Source: UBA8079 sp049601915
Lineage (GTDB): Bacteria > Pseudomonadota > Alphaproteobacteria > UBA6615
Direction of reading: 5' to 3'
DNA: 64,000 bases
Assembly: GCA_049601915.1 (NCBI GenBank)
Contig: JBMYRB010000001.1
Location: 496,001 to 560,000 of the forward strand
The first letter of the stretch is position 1. Every line of letters begins with the position of its first letter. Made by a program: the position numbers and the translations under genes. Positions 62,906-64,000 of this stretch are shown here, piece by piece. The notes beneath the pieces are model-generated. The model worked only from the letters and a program-made list of their open reading frames with translations, was not told the DNA's origin and searched no databases.

Positions 62906-63904
62906 ATGGTCGTGAAGTTCGTTGAGGACAGCTTCGAGGCCGGCCACGTCAACGAAACGAAGTGGAAAGACAAGCAGATCAAGCCGCACTAGATCGCGTT
63001 CTCGGCCGGGGCGGCGCACGGACGGAAGGCCATCGTTATCACGACCGTGGCCGCAGATGGTGGCATCAGTTGCGGTGACAACCCCTGCCAACGCGCAGAG
63101 CCGAGCCTGCAGTGCAATCTCAGCCGACTATGACGAGGAAATCTGGTGCGGCTTCAGCTTCAAGGTCTCCGGCGATATCCAGCCTGTCGGGAGCAACCGC
63201 ACCGTCATCGGCCAGTGTAAGGGCACTGAGGATGACAGCCCGATCCTTGCCCAGCGTTTCGACAACGGCGTCTTCCACATCACCATTTAGGATAGGGACC
63301 GCCGAATCTGCGTTACCTCCGCCAAAAGCTAGCCGCACCGCCTGGCCGAGTTTCAGAATGCGGTCGCATCGCTGTCGGCGTACCCGGCATTGGGGCCCGC
63401 CGGCGTGCGCGCCGCCAGCGCGCTTGCCGACCTTCGACGCTTCGAACGCTTCCGGCCGGAGGGCGCAATCGAGCCCGGGCACGCCGAGCATATGAAAACG
63501 CTGCCAACAGCATCGAGACCCTGTTAGACGAGTTCAGCTTCGTTCAGGACCTGGGGTGCTATGCGCAACCCGCCGACCTGAGTTTGACCGTGCCGGCCGG
63601 GCCGAAAAAAATGCCCGACCTGAAGAGCGACTGGGTCGACATGATTTACCGGATGAAGGGCGGGCGGACGGACAACCCCTACGGGCCCGACCATCGGGGC
63701 GAGATCGACATCTGGGCCAATGGTGAGCTTATCGCCGAGGTCCGGGGAAACATGGGGCCAATCCTGACTAGGCCACCCGGCACACGGTCGATGTATTTCA
63801 AGTTCGGCATGTATCGAAACCCGCTGCCGAATGCGATCCTGTTCCGCTCCGACCGGTTCCGGCAGGGACGCTCCATGGCCGAGGTCGAGGCCGCCGGAGG
63901 GTAG
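62906..63904 (+). pseudogene. decayed polysaccharide lyase (heparin-lyase I-like, PF14099 type)
   Basis: Similarity is spread over two frames. Frame A, 62906 to about 63118, starts MVVKFVEDSFEAGHVNETKW and has SCGDNPCQRAEPS after a TAG at 62990. Frame B to about 63500 contains DEEIWCGFSFKVSGDIQPVG and SPILAQRFDNGVFHITI, with TAG at 63288 and 63330. Frame A resumes to the end with DWVDMIYRMKGG, HRGEIDIWANGELIAEVRGN and YFKFGMYRN. This order (QRAE, WxGFSF, WVD, GxIDIWxNG, YxKFGxYR) is that of polysaccharide lyases. The two shifts cancel. The enzyme cannot be made intact. Family assignment is by pattern only. Confidence 0.65.
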
Positions 63905-63955
63905 CCGGACACGCCGCGAACTAGCCCTGGTCTAAGCGTCCAGTGCAGCGTTGGA

Positions 63956-64000
63956 TTATTCGAAGTTCGCCCGGGTTCGCTCGATGTCGAACGCACGCGC
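63956..64000 (-). CDS. possible C-terminal end of a gene running off the window
   Basis: Fifteen in-frame minus-strand codons end at TAA (63958-63956) and read ARAFDIERTRANFE. The composition fits a real C-terminus and the frame is open to the window edge, but this is too short to identify or prove. Confidence 0.3.
   Translation of the reverse strand, partial: ARAFDIERTRANFE

Noticed and set aside
52757..63332. Genetic-code change with TAG read as glutamine
   Set aside because: Intact genes end in TAG, and the genes with internal TAG also carry frameshifts, so pseudogene decay explains the data.

Overview
This window is a GC-rich chromosomal segment of an alphaproteobacterium, most likely from the Rhodospirillales/Kiloniellales side of the class. 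That placement rests on gene content and order: mutS, glnD, murJ, trpS, nfuA, tsaB, rimI, mucR, fur, olsB, olsA, miaB, phoH, ybeY, corC, lnt, metK, trmB, rimP, nusA, ylxR, infB, rbfA and truB run in one direction. A MucR/Ros-type regulator, a Fur lacking the usual CxxC motif, ornithine-lipid genes and RpoH-type promoters agree with this. No rRNA, tRNA, CRISPR array, insertion sequence or prophage was seen.

Layout. (1) 1-6306, minus: translation and transcription operon rimP-nusA-ylxR-infB-rbfA-truB, preceded by an intrinsic terminator. (2) 6431-18157, minus: trmB, metK, lnt, corC-like, ybeY, phoH, miaB, olsA/olsB (ornithine lipids), fur, mucR, rimI, tsaB. (3) 18241-21036: a small cell-wall group (D-Ala-D-Ala dipeptidase, polysaccharide deacetylase, Bax-type glucosaminidase). 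(4) 21163-32306: nfuA, a class III cyclase sensor domain without its catalytic half, trpS, murJ, glnD, an MFS transporter and mutS. (5) 32346-40532, plus: a malic-enzyme remnant, then a complete phosphate regulon phoR-pstS-pstC-pstA-pstB-phoU-phoB with a three-unit Pho box before pstS and a strong terminator after it. (6) 40529-48965: ald, a YejA-like solute-binding protein, a ZIP-transporter remnant, an adenosine kinase-like enzyme, a CysZ/EI24 protein, a bactofilin with a 44-residue membrane ORF overlapping its end, a lipoprotein, nth, a DUF2244 protein and dapB. (7) 49048-55697: heat-shock genes dnaK-dnaJ and hrcA-grpE, separated by a decayed DUF1848/FkbM-methyltransferase block. (8) 55901-62894: rph-rdgB-hemW, an LpoA-like lipoprotein, rsmI-yraN-BON and gshB. 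(9) 62906-63904: a decayed polysaccharide lyase.

Working together: the phosphate module has sensor, regulator, transporter and PhoU in one run, and the window also carries olsBA, whose phosphorus-free lipids replace phospholipids in many bacteria under phosphate starvation. dnaKJ and hrcA-grpE both have candidate RpoH promoters with the same 18-base spacer.

The most unusual property is the number of broken or partial genes among intact housekeeping genes: a cyclase without its catalytic domain, the last ~145 codons of a malic enzyme, the tail of a ZIP transporter, and DUF1848, FkbM and polysaccharide-lyase pseudogenes with frameshifts and in-frame stops. This suggests ongoing gene loss. I did not find a convincing new multi-gene system; the best candidates for new biology are the stand-alone cyclase sensor domain and the small membrane ORF tied to the bactofilin. 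All assignments come from reading the sequence and recalling families; no search was run.
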